The notes under the pieces: model-generated | What the model was told of the DNA's origin: nothing | The model's database searches: none | Seen by the model: only the letters and a program-made list of their open reading frames with translations | Translations under genes and position numbers: made by a program | Part shown: positions 48,550 through 58,925 of the stretch, in pieces | Numbering within the stretch: position 1 is the stretch's first letter | Layout: each line of letters begins with the position of its first letter | NCBI RefSeq assembly: GCF_025244665.1 | Contig: NZ_CP104205.1 | Location: 1,299,001 to 1,363,000 of the forward strand | Length of the DNA: 64,000 bases | Origin: Maribacter litopenaei | Lineage (GTDB): Bacteria; Bacteroidota; Bacteroidia; Flavobacteriales; Flavobacteriaceae | Reading direction: 5' to 3'

Positions 48550-49419
48550 TCAACATTTTGCACCTATAAATGTTTGCTTGTCAAAACCACCTAACCATGG
48601 TTGCTGTGAAAAATGCCAAATTTTAAAACCTGCATTTTTAAATAGTAAGGGATAGTTGTGGGAAAAAGATGGTTCATTTCCGTATAATTGTGAGTTGGGA
48701 CTAGCTTCAAAATCATGGTCTCCACCATTTGGTTCTATCGCGACAAAAAAAGTGTGCCCTATTTTTGAGATGTTATTCAATAATTCCTGTAATTGAGATT
48801 CAATAAAATACTCCAATACTCCTCTCGATGAAACGAAAATTGTATTACTTTTTCCTTTCTTCTTGACCCATTCATATGCGTCGGCAGCGATAAACTCAAG
48901 TTTTTCATTATTACCAAACTTTTCCTTGTTCATTTGAATCTGTTGCTCACTTAAATCTATTCCAATGAACCTTTTAACTTTTGGAAATTCAGAACTTAAC
49001 CAATTAAGGACATCACCATTTCCTGTACCTATTTCAACAAAGGTATCAAAGGATTGATCTGTGTTATTTAACTCAGTTTTCAGTAAATCAAATACAAAAG
49101 TACAATTGGGTAAAAAGTCCTTTACAAAACCATCCTCTGTTTCCTTAAACAGTTCAGTAGCCGTGTTATTGATCCAAAAATCCCTATTGTTATCCCTAAT
49201 GGTCTCATAGTCATTTATTGGCTTTAGCTTTTTAACCAATGCAGCCCTCATTAAGATTTCCGATATCGTCATGTTCTTCTTATTCTTATGAATCAACGTG
49301 ATTCTGTTGGCCGACATTTCCTTGGCTTTTTTAGGGCGAAGTATTATTAAAAGATTTCCAAGGGTACTGGCTAGAAAATGATATAGAAATGATTTTAGTT
49401 TGCTCTTCACTTTATGCAA
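48550..49419 (-). CDS. Class I SAM-dependent methyltransferase
   Basis: A 289-residue intact protein. The SAM-binding motif I is TFVEIGTGNGDVLNWL, followed by FIGIDLSEQQIQMNK (motif II acidic residue) and LEFIAADAYEW. The N terminus has a hydrophobic stretch (FLYHFLASTLGNLLIIL) that might associate with membrane. It lies directly upstream of the NRPS-PKS gene on the same strand, with no other gene between, so it probably methylates the peptide/polyketide product or its precursor (N- or O-methylation cannot be told). The 230 bases after its start, up to 49652, contain nothing I can support. Confidence 0.85.
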   Translation of the reverse strand: MHKVKSKLKSFLYHFLASTLGNLLIILRPKKAKEMSANRITLIHKNKKNMTISEILMRAALVKKLKPINDYETIRDNNRDFWINNTATELFKETEDGFVKDFLPNCTFVFDLLKTELNNTDQSFDTFVEIGTGNGDVLNWLSSEFPKVKRFIGIDLSEQQIQMNKEKFGNNEKLEFIAADAYEWVKKKGKSNTIFVSSRGVLEYFIESQLQELLNNISKIGHTFFVAIEPNGGDHDFEASPNSQLYGNEPSFSHNYPLLFKNAGFKIWHFSQQPWLGGFDKQTFIGAKC

Positions 49420-49652
49420 TGGTTTGGTTCAGTCTTTTAACGATTACAATTTGTTAAAATTGTTTTGAAATTATTTTAATCACAAAGGAATCAAGTTCTA
49501 ATCTTTTGATTTTACAATAAGTGTTTATTTACTGTAAACAATAGTTATTGAAATTGTACAAGATTCCCATTATCAATGGGAATACGAATCTAAAATGTTT
49601 TAATGTCTGTTAAATTTAAGCTTATAACATCCTATAATAATTCATATTTAGC

Positions 49653-52600
49653 CTACTCGAGCACTATCTTTTTTTGAAATATTTGATTGTGTCCTTGAAT
49701 GGTTAATAGATAGATTCCGAGAGGACAAATTTTCTTCCAATTGTAATGAATGTTTTGCCGATTTGTAAGACCCATTGAGGCGCGTAATATGAACCATTCT
49801 GCCGCTTACATCAAAAATTTTGAGAGTTACTTCCATGCTATGAAGTATAGTGGGAAGAATGATTTCTAAATACCTATCTCTCCCAACAGGATTAGGCGAT
49901 ACTATTAAATTTTCATTGTTCTGCACCTTTTTTTGAGTATCTATTTTTCCGGTTAGCCCAATTAAGGGTGATACGGCGTCGCACCCGAGCAGTTCGATCT
50001 CTGCGATCTGTGTCATTTCCACGTCGAGGTCGTTCTTTGTGATCTCCAGCCTGTAGGTCGTGTAGGTTGCCGGCGCCGACAGCTCGAAGGTCCTTTTCAG
50101 GTACCTCTGGTCGAAGGTCTCGCCGGATCAGCGAGCCTACGAGTTCGAAGGTACCGCCGTTCGAGGCCATGAGCCTGAAGTCCATGGGGTCCCTTCCATA
50201 GTCGTCGTTCGCGCTTGTGATGGTGATTTGCTCCACGCGCCTGGGCTCCTGGAGTACTATCTGTATCCAGCTCGGGCTTGCGGTGGTTGGGACTCCCCCT
50301 GCGTCGAGCCATTTGGAGTGGTCCCCCCTGACACTTCTGTTGTCGAACGCCTTGTACCGGTCCTCGGCGGGTACGAAATCGTTCCTTGAGGTGATGGTAC
50401 CGCTGCCCACGGGCTCGGTAACGTCCGAGAGCTGGCCGTTGCAGTCGCCGCCCGTTCCCGGATCTTGCACCTGTACCGTTGCGCTCGCGGTGAACCCTCC
50501 GTCATCCGTGGTCACGGTCACTGTGGTACTTCCCGGTGCGATTGCGGTAACGTTCCCGTTGCCGTCGACCGTGGCGATGGCGCCGTCCTGCGATGACCAG
50601 GAGACACCTTTATCGGTGGCGTTTGACGGGGAGAGGTTCGCCAGGAGCTGTAGGGTTGCCCCGGGCTCCATCTGCAGGGAGGTAGGGGAGAGCTCCACCC
50701 CGGTTACGGCCACCGGTCCGGTAGGCGTTGCGTCGCACCCGAGCAGTTCGATCTCTGCGATCTGTGTCATTTCCACGTCGAGGTCGTTCTTTGTGATCTC
50801 CAGCCTGTAGGTCGTGTAGGTTGCCGGCGCCGACAGCTCGAAGGTCCTTTTCAGGTACCTCCGGTCGAAGGTCTCGCCGGATAGCATGAGCCTACGAGTT
50901 CGAAGGTACCGCCGTTCGAGGCCATGAGCCTGAAGTCCATGGGGTCCCTTCCATAGTCGTCGTTCGCGCTTGTGATGGTGATCTGCTCCACGCGCCTGGG
51001 CTCCTGGAGTACTATCTGTATCCAGCTCGGGCTTGCGGTGGTTGGGACTCCCCCTGCGTCGAGCCATTTGGAGTGGTCCCCCCTGACACTTCTGTTGTCG
51101 AACGCCTTGTACCGGTCCTCGGCGGGTACGAAATCGTTCCTTGAGGTGATGGTACCGCTGCCCACGGGCTCGGTAACGTCCGAGAGCTGGCCGTTGCAGT
51201 CGCCGCCCGTTCCCGGATCTTGCACCTGTACCGTTGCGCTCGCGGTGAACCCTCCGTCATCCGTGGTCACGGTCACTGTGGTACTTCCCGGTGCGATTGC
51301 GGTAACGTTCCCGTTGCCGTCGACCGTGGCGATGGCGCCGTCCTGCGATGACCAGGAGACACCTTTATCGGTGGCGTTTGACGGGGAGAGGTTCGCCAGG
51401 AGCTGTAGGGTTGCCCCGGGCTCCATCTGCAGGGAGGTAGGGGAGAGCTCCACCCCGGTTACGGCCACCGGTCCGGTAGGCGTTGCGTCGCACCCGAGCA
51501 GTTCGATCTCTGCGATCTGTGTCATTTCCACGTCGAGGTCGTTCTTTGTGATCTCCAGCCTGTAGGTCGTGTAGGTTGCCGGCGCCGACAGCTCGAAGGT
51601 CCTTTTCAGGTACCTCTGGTCGAAGGTCTCGCCGGACTAGCGAGCCTACGAGTTCGAAGGTACCGCCGTTCGAGGCCATGAGCCTGAAGTCCATGGGGTC
51701 CCTTCCATAGTCGTCGTTCGCGCTTGTGATGGTGATCTGCTCCACGCGCCTGGGCTCCTGGAGTACTATCTGTATCCAGCTCGGGCTTGCGGTGGTTGGG
51801 ACTCCCCCTGCGTCGAGCCATTTGGAGTGGTCCCCCCTGACACTTCTGTTGTCGAACGCCTTGTACCGGTCCTCGGCGGGTACGAAATCGTTCCTTGAGG
51901 TGATGGTACCGCTGCCCACGGGCTCGGTAACGTCCGAGAGCTGGCCGTTGCAGTCGCCGCCCGTTCCCGGATCTTGCACCTGTACCGTTGCGCTCGCGGT
52001 GAACCCTCCGTCATCCGTGGTCACGGTCACTGTGGTACTTCCCGGTGCGATTGCGGTAACGTTCCCGTTGCCGTCGACCGTGGCGATGGCGCCGTCCTGC
52101 GATGACCAGGAGACACCTTTATCGGTGGCGTTTGACGGGGAGAGGTTCGCCAGGAGCTGTAGGGTTGCCCCGGGCTCCATCTGCAGGGAGGTAGGGGAGA
52201 GCTCCACCCCGGTTACGGCCACCGGTCCGGTAGGCGTTGCGTCGCACCCGAGCAGTTCGATCTCTGCGATCTGTGTCATTTCCACGTCGAGGTCGTTCTT
52301 TGTGATCTCCAGCCTGTAGGTGGTGTAGGTTCCCGGCGCCGACAGGTCGAAGGTCCTTTTCAGGTACCTCCGGTCAAAGGTCTCTCCGGACCATGAGCCG
52401 ACCAGTTCGAAGGTACCGCCGTTCGAGGCCATGAGCCTGAAGTCCATGGGGTCCCTTCCGTAGTCGTCGTTCGCGCTTGTGATGGTGATCTGCTCCACGC
52501 GCCTGGGCTCCGGGAGTACTATCTGTATCCAGCTCGGGCTTGCGGTGGTAGGTATTCTCCCGGCGTCGAGCCATTTGGAGTGGTCCCCCCGGATACTTTT

Positions 52601-55497
52601 GTTGTCGAACGCCTTGTATCGATTCATCCGCGGGTATGAAGTCGTTCCTAGAGGTGATGGTACCGCTGCCCACTGGCTCGGTAACGTCCGAGAGCTGGCC
52701 GTTGCAGTCGCCATCCGATGAAATGCCCATTGCGGTAAATACCCATTTTACATCATTACCATTTAAGTTTTCCACAACCGCCACATTTCCATCCGCACCA
52801 ACACCAAGATAGTACCCTGAAAGTTTGCTAATAATAAAAAAAGAATCATTCCCAGCGGGAATTAGTTGCCATAACTGAGCATCAGTACCATTGCCAGTAT
52901 ATTGCCAAACATTTGTATCAGGAAGGGTAGCGCCCATCGCTACGTCAATGTATTTGTCACTGTGCAGGGCCCTAAACTTATAATATCCGTTTCCAGCATC
53001 CTCCAGGGCAAAATGTTGATAGTCCAATTCATTATAACTTCCTGTGGCAATGTTAGATTGATTGTTAAGTCCGCCATCGGGAACCTGCAGTGTTTCTCCA
53101 TTGGAAAAACTTATAATTCTATAATCACCATAATTAGGGGGTGATGAGGATACATCCATTTGATTTATCCAATTCTCTATCAAAGTAACAGCATCTTCAT
53201 GTATCTTATTCTTTGCGATTGGAGGCATCATGATGGAAGGGTCATCGGAATTAATTCTATAGTATAAAATGGATTTCGATGCATCTCCAGGAAAAAGTAT
53301 TTTTTCATCAGTAATACCTAAAGGAGTGTTGATACCAGAATTTAATAGTCCGGTTTCCTGTAAACTGTTAAACAAGCGTAGGTCAAATTGTGCTCTATCC
53401 CCTGTTGCTCCAGGTCTGTGACAGTAAGCACAATTAAGATCCGGATAAGACCTAGCCTTTTCATCAAGGTTTGCGTTACCATCATCAAGTGCCTTATACG
53501 TTAGATAATTTTGTGCCTTAGTATCGTCAATTAGTTCGTTCAAAATGCCTAAATGACTTAGAGTCACTAGTTGATTGGAGGTAACCCCCGTTTTGTCATA
53601 TGTGTATTGCGAGTTTAGATAACGCGTTCCGGGGCCTAAGGTTCCCCCCGTTGCCGGATTGTGGCAGGCTACACAATCTTGATTGGAAGGGTACGTCCAT
53701 TTTTGATATGTGGTAGTTCCATTGGTCTTTTTTATTTGGATATTCTCATCCAAGCCAGTCGTCAGAAGTACCGCATCGGTCTCCTGTGCATTCCATTTGT
53801 AAGTGGCAAAATAAAAAGACCCGTCACTTGTCTTGATTGAAAATCTAGTTTCCAATCTCTTGGTCGAGGAAGGGTTGTTTTCATCAATAGGAAGCTCAAA
53901 ATGTTTGATGAGTACCGTCCCTGTCGGGAATTGCCAATCCCCATTTTCTGAAAACTGAATCTGCTCATCTACTTGGTTGTGTGTGCCATCGTTGGGAATT
54001 ACCATCCAACGCTTTTTTTCTGCCCCGTCGGACCAAAAAGGCTCAATAAGGTCATAGGGAACCAATCCGTTATTTGGAACTAAGTTCTCGACATCTGAAA
54101 AGGCCCCGGTTTCCGAAAGTAATTGTGGCATATTACCTTGTAAATCTCCGCCTTGGGTTAATCTGTAGATTTTCACGTTGTTGCCCTGACTCAAAAGATA
54201 GAGTTCCCCCCCTTGGTCTTGGCCGAATGAGATAATATTTGTTGGTGAAAATTGCGTAATTACTTCGTAGGATCCGGTTGAAGGGTCTACAGCCCAAATT
54301 TCTTCACCAACACCGTAATCTGCACATATGTATTTTCCGTAATATTCTGACATTGTAGATCCCCTATAAACATATCCTCCTATTACGGCGTTGGCCTCTG
54401 TTCTTGGGAAGGTCAACAGAGGCCTTTCATGTGGCATATCATCCAAAAGATTTACACAGGTTGTTCCTCTGAAATAGTCACCTTCGTACACGGGCCAACC
54501 AAAATTTTTCCCCGCAGCCAGTCTATTTATTTCTTCATGACGAGTTTCCCCAATTTCTCCAATATATATGGCCCCTGTAAGTTTATCCAAGGTCATTCTA
54601 TGGGGATTTCGATGACCAATGGAATAATATTCCTCAAAACGACTTCCGTCAGGACTTAAAAATGGGTTGTCATTGGGTATACCATATCCGATACCGGAAA
54701 TTTCATCCGGAAAACGGCCATCATTTGTCAACGTCCTTATCGGCGTATGGCTCTTATTTAAGTCTTGATTTACATCTAAACGTAGTACTCCACCATCTAA
54801 ATTGGTTGTCACATCCTGTGGTTTGGCGTAAGCAGATTGGTCTCCTGTGGCCACATATAAAAAGCCATCATTTCCAAAAGTGAGTCCTCCACCTCTATGG
54901 GTAGAACTGAACATACGGCGTTTGATCATCACCAAGTCTTCATTTGGAATCCTAGTCAATGAGTTGGGGTCTATGGAAATTCGTTCCAAGATTAGAAATC
55001 CACCCCAGTAGTCTTCTAAATTACAGCCAAACCCGGAAACAAATGAACCAGGATAATCCCTGCCCTGCCCATCTTTGGTGGTATAATAGATGTAGAAAAA
55101 GTTTTTATTCGGTTGTCCAAACTCAGGATGTATGGCCAATCCAAGAAAACCGCCATCCCATACAACGCCAACCTTGTTGGAAAGGTCGGCTATTATAGTT
55201 TTCTGAGTAACATTATCATTATTTTCAAATCCGTATATTACCCCATTTTGCTGCGCTACAACAAGGTGATTTGAGTTGGGTACCGTGGAAAAGGTCAAAG
55301 GAGAATCAAAGGACAAGTTTGGAAAAGCAACTTGATATTTTTCATCCGAGGCACTTTTATCAGGAAAATTCCCATTTAAGAAAGGACCTACAGGTTACTG
55401 GATTCGTTAATCCTGGTTCATAAAATAGAGGGGAAAAGCTTATATAAAGATAGGAGAGGGCAATTAATGCGAGTATCCCTGGAATAATTTTTTTCAT
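49653..55497 (-). CDS. Giant secreted quinoprotein/cytochrome/lectin protein with tandem discoidin-Big_2 repeats and T9SS domain
   Basis: 1,946 codons after repair. ATG at 55497 gives MKKIIPGILALIALSYLYI, a signal anchor. Then a GSDH-like propeller (WDGGFLGLAIHPEFG, THRGGGLTFGNDGFLYVATGDQ, YYSIGHRNPHRMT), two CxxCH sites (CVACH, CAYCH), one ricin-like lectin domain, four F5/8 C (discoidin)-type domains alternating with three Big_2 domains, and a T9SS sorting domain (VSPNPVGRDRYLEI ... KKIVLE). Breaks: about 55385, 52617, the three repeat copies at 51634, 50879 and 50125 (each at a Trp-Ser TGGTCC), and 49717-49722 (TCTCGG). The repeat block is markedly more GC-rich than the rest. Likely an extracellular sugar-oxidising and glycan-binding protein. 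Confidence 0.85.
49976..52711 (-). repeat. GC-rich tandem repeat, about 754 bp units, encoding discoidin + Big_2 domains
   Basis: Units run on the minus strand: 52711-51957, 51956-51203, 51202-50449, and a last partial unit 50448-49976 holding only the discoidin half. The same landmark (GTTGCAGTCG) recurs at 52701, 51947, 51193 and 50438, a period of 754-755 bases. The antisense frame translates identically over 197 residues in three copies, so they are almost identical in DNA. The first (N-terminal) copy differs at several places. GC content is visibly higher than the flanks and changes abruptly at both ends, inside the coding frame. Confidence 0.95.
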
Positions 55498-55963
55498 AAA
55501 AAACATAGTTGTGGGGAATGTGGGTCAAATTACCATAATTTTATGTTAATAGCAATGGACTCACATCTTAAATATGTAGTCTATAGAGTTCATTTTTAGC
55601 TTTTTCTGATTAAAAGGTGATTATACGAAGTTTATCATAACTGAATGTACTTATACAGAGGTCAAGGGGACAACAACTCTAAAACTTAGAGTGTCCTCAT
55701 AATAATCACTTACTTCACTGGAAAATTTATTGCTCCTATTGGAAAATCCTTTGTTCTCGGTAAGCGGTGAAAAGAATAGACCGATATTTCACTTTGATTA
55801 GCTCTTTGGGCTTCTATGAATTGATACTTTTTAAAGCTAATATTTTTTTAAATCAATGTAAAGAATAAAAAGCAAGCCCTACTGTATAAAATGGGTTATT
55901 TTTGTAAAAGAAAGGGGCAATTCTTTTGACCTGAGTACGTTTTAAAAACAAAACTTTACAATT
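55498..55963. other. Divergent intergenic region
   Basis: 466 bases between the minus-strand quinoprotein gene and the plus-strand FemAB-like gene. AT-rich, no ORF I can support. TATTTTTG at 55897-55904 fits a Bacteroidota -7 box for the plus-strand gene but has no matching TTTG at the right distance. Confidence 0.5.
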
Positions 55964-57064
55964 ATGCAGTCTATTGAGACGTATACACTTCAAAATAAAT
56001 CATTTACGAATAAAGAGTCCATAACTATTTATAAAGAGGCGTTGAATCAGTTGAAATGTGATAGCGCCTATTATTGTTATGAATTGCTTGATAGTGGCCA
56101 AAACGAACACCAAGAATTACAATTTTTTCTTTTTGAATCTGCAGAAGAGGGTTTGCTGGCGGTTATGCCTTTTTTAATGAGGGAGGTTCTTATTAATGGT
56201 ATAAAAACCCAGTATTATGATGTTAGCAGTCCTTGGGGTTATAATGGTCCATTCTTTAGAAAGGATTTATCTAAAGAAGATCGTATCGGTTTTTGGAATG
56301 CCGTAGACGCTTGGTATTGTGATCACTCGGTTGTTTCTGAATTCTTGCGATTTAATTTCTTTCAGAATTACATAGATTATTCGGGAACTGCAGTACATAC
56401 ACTTCTGAATGTAAAAGGGAACATTAGGGATTGGGAAGCTTTTTGATCCAATCTAAAATCCAATACGCGCAATCAATTCCGCAAGGCCGAAAAAACAGGA
56501 TTGGTTTTCGGCTTGTTTTATGAGGATATCGATGAGGAAAAAATCAAGGATTTTTATAAAGTGTATATTGGCACTATGGATAGGAGGGATGCTATCGACT
56601 CTTTTTATCATCCTGTCTCCTATTTTATTGAGTTACGGAAGGTCAATCCAAAAAAATGTGCCATTGGTTTGGTATACTATGAAGGCAAACCCATTTCTCG
56701 GAGAACTATTTTTGATATCCGAAAATACCATGTATTCTTTTTCGGGCGGAACGGATTCCGAATATTTTAAACTTCGACCCAATGAGTATTTGAAAATAAA
56801 TGCGGTAAAGTGGGCCCATGGTGAAGAAATGGATTTTTATATGATCGGAGGAGGACTTTCAAACGGATCTGAGGATAAGCTTTACCAATACAAGAAGAAG
56901 TATTTTCCCTTGGATGATGACATTGATTTTTACACCGGAAGAAAAATCATTTTGCCGAAGCGTATAAGGAACTGGTGTCTTTATCTACAAAAGATAATGT
57001 AGGAAGTGAATGTCTCGAGAATATAGAAACTGGATTTTTTCCAAGATACAGAGCTCCAATGTAA
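55964..57064 (+). CDS. FemAB/GNAT-like acyltransferase of a surface polysaccharide cluster
   Basis: 367 codons after repair. The first half has FESAEEGLLAVMPFLMRE and YYDVSSPWGYNGPFF; the second has the Arg/Lys-rich SNTRNQFRKAEKTGL stretch and YFKLRPNEYLKINAVKWAHGE, typical of FemAB-like (GNAT-fold) proteins that move acyl or aminoacyl groups in envelope glycans. Three defects: TGA at 56444-56446 in GGTCC-type context (Trp-Ser expected), TCTCGG at 56696-56701, and a lost A near 56950. The real stop is TAA 57062-57064. It is the only plus-strand gene in this part, facing the glycosyltransferase cluster. Confidence 0.72.
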
Positions 57065-57142
57065 ACTAGGTACTTTTAGTAGTATCTATTAAGATTCCAA
57101 AAAAAGAAGTATTTTCCTCTAATAAGGATTTTGAAAACCTTC

Positions 57143-58276
57143 CTAAAGGGATTTCAATTCCTGATACACTTTTAGTGTGTTGGATGTCATTTTTTCCAGT
57201 GTGAAACAAGCCAATGCTTTTTCCCTACCCTTTAGGGCCATGGATTTTCTTAAGTCATCATTGGTTAGGACTTCGGTCAACTGTTTTCCCAAACTAGCGG
57301 AGTCCTCCATAGGAAATATCATACCGTTCACCCCATGTTCTATCTGATCAGATGCCCCATTTCCATTAGACCGAATGGTGCAACAACCCCCCATCATGGC
57401 TTCAACGGCTACAAGCCCAAAGGTATCCGATCTAGAGGGAAGCACGAATACATCGAACAATTGATAGAAGGGTTTTGGGTCTTGAAAACCTAAAACTTTT
57501 AATTTTCCTGTTAGTTTATGTTCCTCTAATAAGCCTTCTAACCATAGCTCATGTTTTGGGGTTTGATAATCGCCTACTATGACCACAAAGATTTTGTGGA
57601 TTAATTCTTTGGGCATATACTGGCCTATAGCTTTTACCAAAACATCGGTTCCTTTTTGCTGTGTGATACGACCTACTAGACCAATAATGATTTTATCCTC
57701 CGGTATTTGGTGCTCGCGTTTAAGCCTTTTAAGGTTTTCTTGTGTTTCCGGTTCGGAAAATCGTTCAGGGATTCCATGGTACACCATTCGTATACTCTCG
57801 GGGGGCGTATGCATTACGGTCTCTGTAAAGTTTTTGGATCCTTCACTTACTGCAATCAGTAAGGTGGGATGCTTGTAGCGGGCATTGGGTCTAATTGTGT
57901 CCGCATGTACCGTAGAAGTGAATTTTTTTCCAAGTAGCCAAGGTATAAACGTCAAGTTGGGAGAATGGCAGTGTATTATTTCCGGCTTGATTTTAGTAAT
58001 CCGGAAAATAATCTGCACCAAACTTTTTAAGGAATGATAACCTTTGGCAAATATACCTCCTTGGGGCTCTTTAAAATAGTGCATTTTTATCCCCAAATTT
58101 GCGAACCTCTGTCTTAAGGAACTAAAGAAGGTATTGTCTTGGTCTTTTTGTTCTTTAAAACCACCAGTGATGATATGTACTTCATGTCCCTTGTTTACAA
58201 GTCCATCGGCAAGCTCAGCTATATTGGTGGCCAAGCCATCCTTGCCAAATCGCATGATAATGAAGAGTATTTTCAT
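57143..58276 (-). CDS. Glycosyltransferase family 4
   Basis: 377 residues, intact. The start MKILFIIMRFGKDGLATNIAEL is preferred over the longer frame. The acceptor domain has EIIHCHSPNLTFIPWLL; the GT-B C-terminal domain has IIGLVGRITQQKGTDVLVKAI, LGFQDPKPFYQLFDVFVLPS and DTFGLVAVEAMMGG with the EX7E-type acidic pair. It probably adds a sugar to the lipid-linked repeat unit started by the sugar transferase encoded just upstream (10 bases away). Confidence 0.92.
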   Translation of the reverse strand: MKILFIIMRFGKDGLATNIAELADGLVNKGHEVHIITGGFKEQKDQDNTFFSSLRQRFANLGIKMHYFKEPQGGIFAKGYHSLKSLVQIIFRITKIKPEIIHCHSPNLTFIPWLLGKKFTSTVHADTIRPNARYKHPTLLIAVSEGSKNFTETVMHTPPESIRMVYHGIPERFSEPETQENLKRLKREHQIPEDKIIIGLVGRITQQKGTDVLVKAIGQYMPKELIHKIFVVIVGDYQTPKHELWLEGLLEEHKLTGKLKVLGFQDPKPFYQLFDVFVLPSRSDTFGLVAVEAMMGGCCTIRSNGNGASDQIEHGVNGMIFPMEDSASLGKQLTEVLTNDDLRKSMALKGREKALACFTLEKMTSNTLKVYQELKSL

Positions 58277-58286
58277 CGGTGTGATA

Positions 58287-58925
58287 TTATAAGAGGCCTT
58301 TTTCTTTCCAATCACGTCGCTCCACATCCAAATACTCCATGTCCGGATTGGAAGTTGGATCTACTTCAATATCATCGGATTTTACGACTTTTAAAATCGT
58401 TTTCCAAATAATATCAACGTCCATGGCAAAGGTGATATTTTCACTGTACTCCACATCCCTGGCAAATCGGTCTTCCCAGGTAATATAGTTCCGTCCGGAA
58501 ATCTGTGCCAACCCGGTGATACCAGGGCGGATTGAAAATCGCTTACGTTCCTCAAGGGTATAATAGGGTTGGTAACGTATCAATAATGGTCTTGGACCAA
58601 TTAGGCTCATTTCTCCCTTCAGCACATTTATTAATTGTGGAAGCTCATCAATAGACGTTTTTCGTATGAAAATACCCAAAGGGGTAAGCCGTTCCGTATC
58701 AGATAACAAATTGCCGTTGGCATCTTTTCGACTGTTCATGGTCTTCAATTTTATGACCGAGAAGATTTTTTCATGTTTACCTGGCCTTTCCTGCATAAAA
58801 AAGGGATTTTCCCTAAAATCAATGGCCAAAATTAGTATCGCTATAAGTAGAACAGGGGAGACTATGATTAGCCCTACCAGGGCCAATAAGAAATCCAGGG
58901 GTCTTTTGAAAAATTTCCTATACAT
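58287..58925 (-). CDS. Undecaprenyl-phosphate sugar-1-phosphate transferase (initiating transferase)
   Basis: 212 residues, intact. One N-terminal reentrant membrane helix (LLALVGLIIVSPVLLIAILIL) and the polyprenyl glycosylphosphotransferase motifs: PFFMQERPGKH, FSVIKLKTM, RKTSIDELPQLINVLKGEMSLIGPRP and PGITGLAQISGRN. Such enzymes start O-antigen/exopolysaccharide repeat units by loading a sugar phosphate on undecaprenyl phosphate. The start MYRKFFKRPLDF overlaps the end of the upstream gene by 8 bases. The longer frame upstream has no family similarity. Confidence 0.95.
   Translation of the reverse strand: MYRKFFKRPLDFLLALVGLIIVSPVLLIAILILAIDFRENPFFMQERPGKHEKIFSVIKLKTMNSRKDANGNLLSDTERLTPLGIFIRKTSIDELPQLINVLKGEMSLIGPRPLLIRYQPYYTLEERKRFSIRPGITGLAQISGRNYITWEDRFARDVEYSENITFAMDVDIIWKTILKVVKSDDIEVDPTSNPDMEYLDVERRDWKEKGLL

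Noticed and set aside
37536-49419. Fatty-acid-type lipopeptide (mycosubtilin-like) assignment
   Set aside because: The loading domain is an amino-acid-type A domain with a carrier, not an obvious fatty acyl-AMP ligase, and there is only one amino-acid extension module.
50217-52319. Long antisense open frames of 197 residues, identical in three copies
   Set aside because: They are the opposite strand of the GC-rich repeats, which code for discoidin and Big_2 domains; high GC removes stop codons. No start signals or family similarity.
49976-52711. CRISPR array or insertion sequence
   Set aside because: Units are 754 bases, tandem without spacers, and encode extracellular domains in frame; no transposase or terminal inverted repeats.
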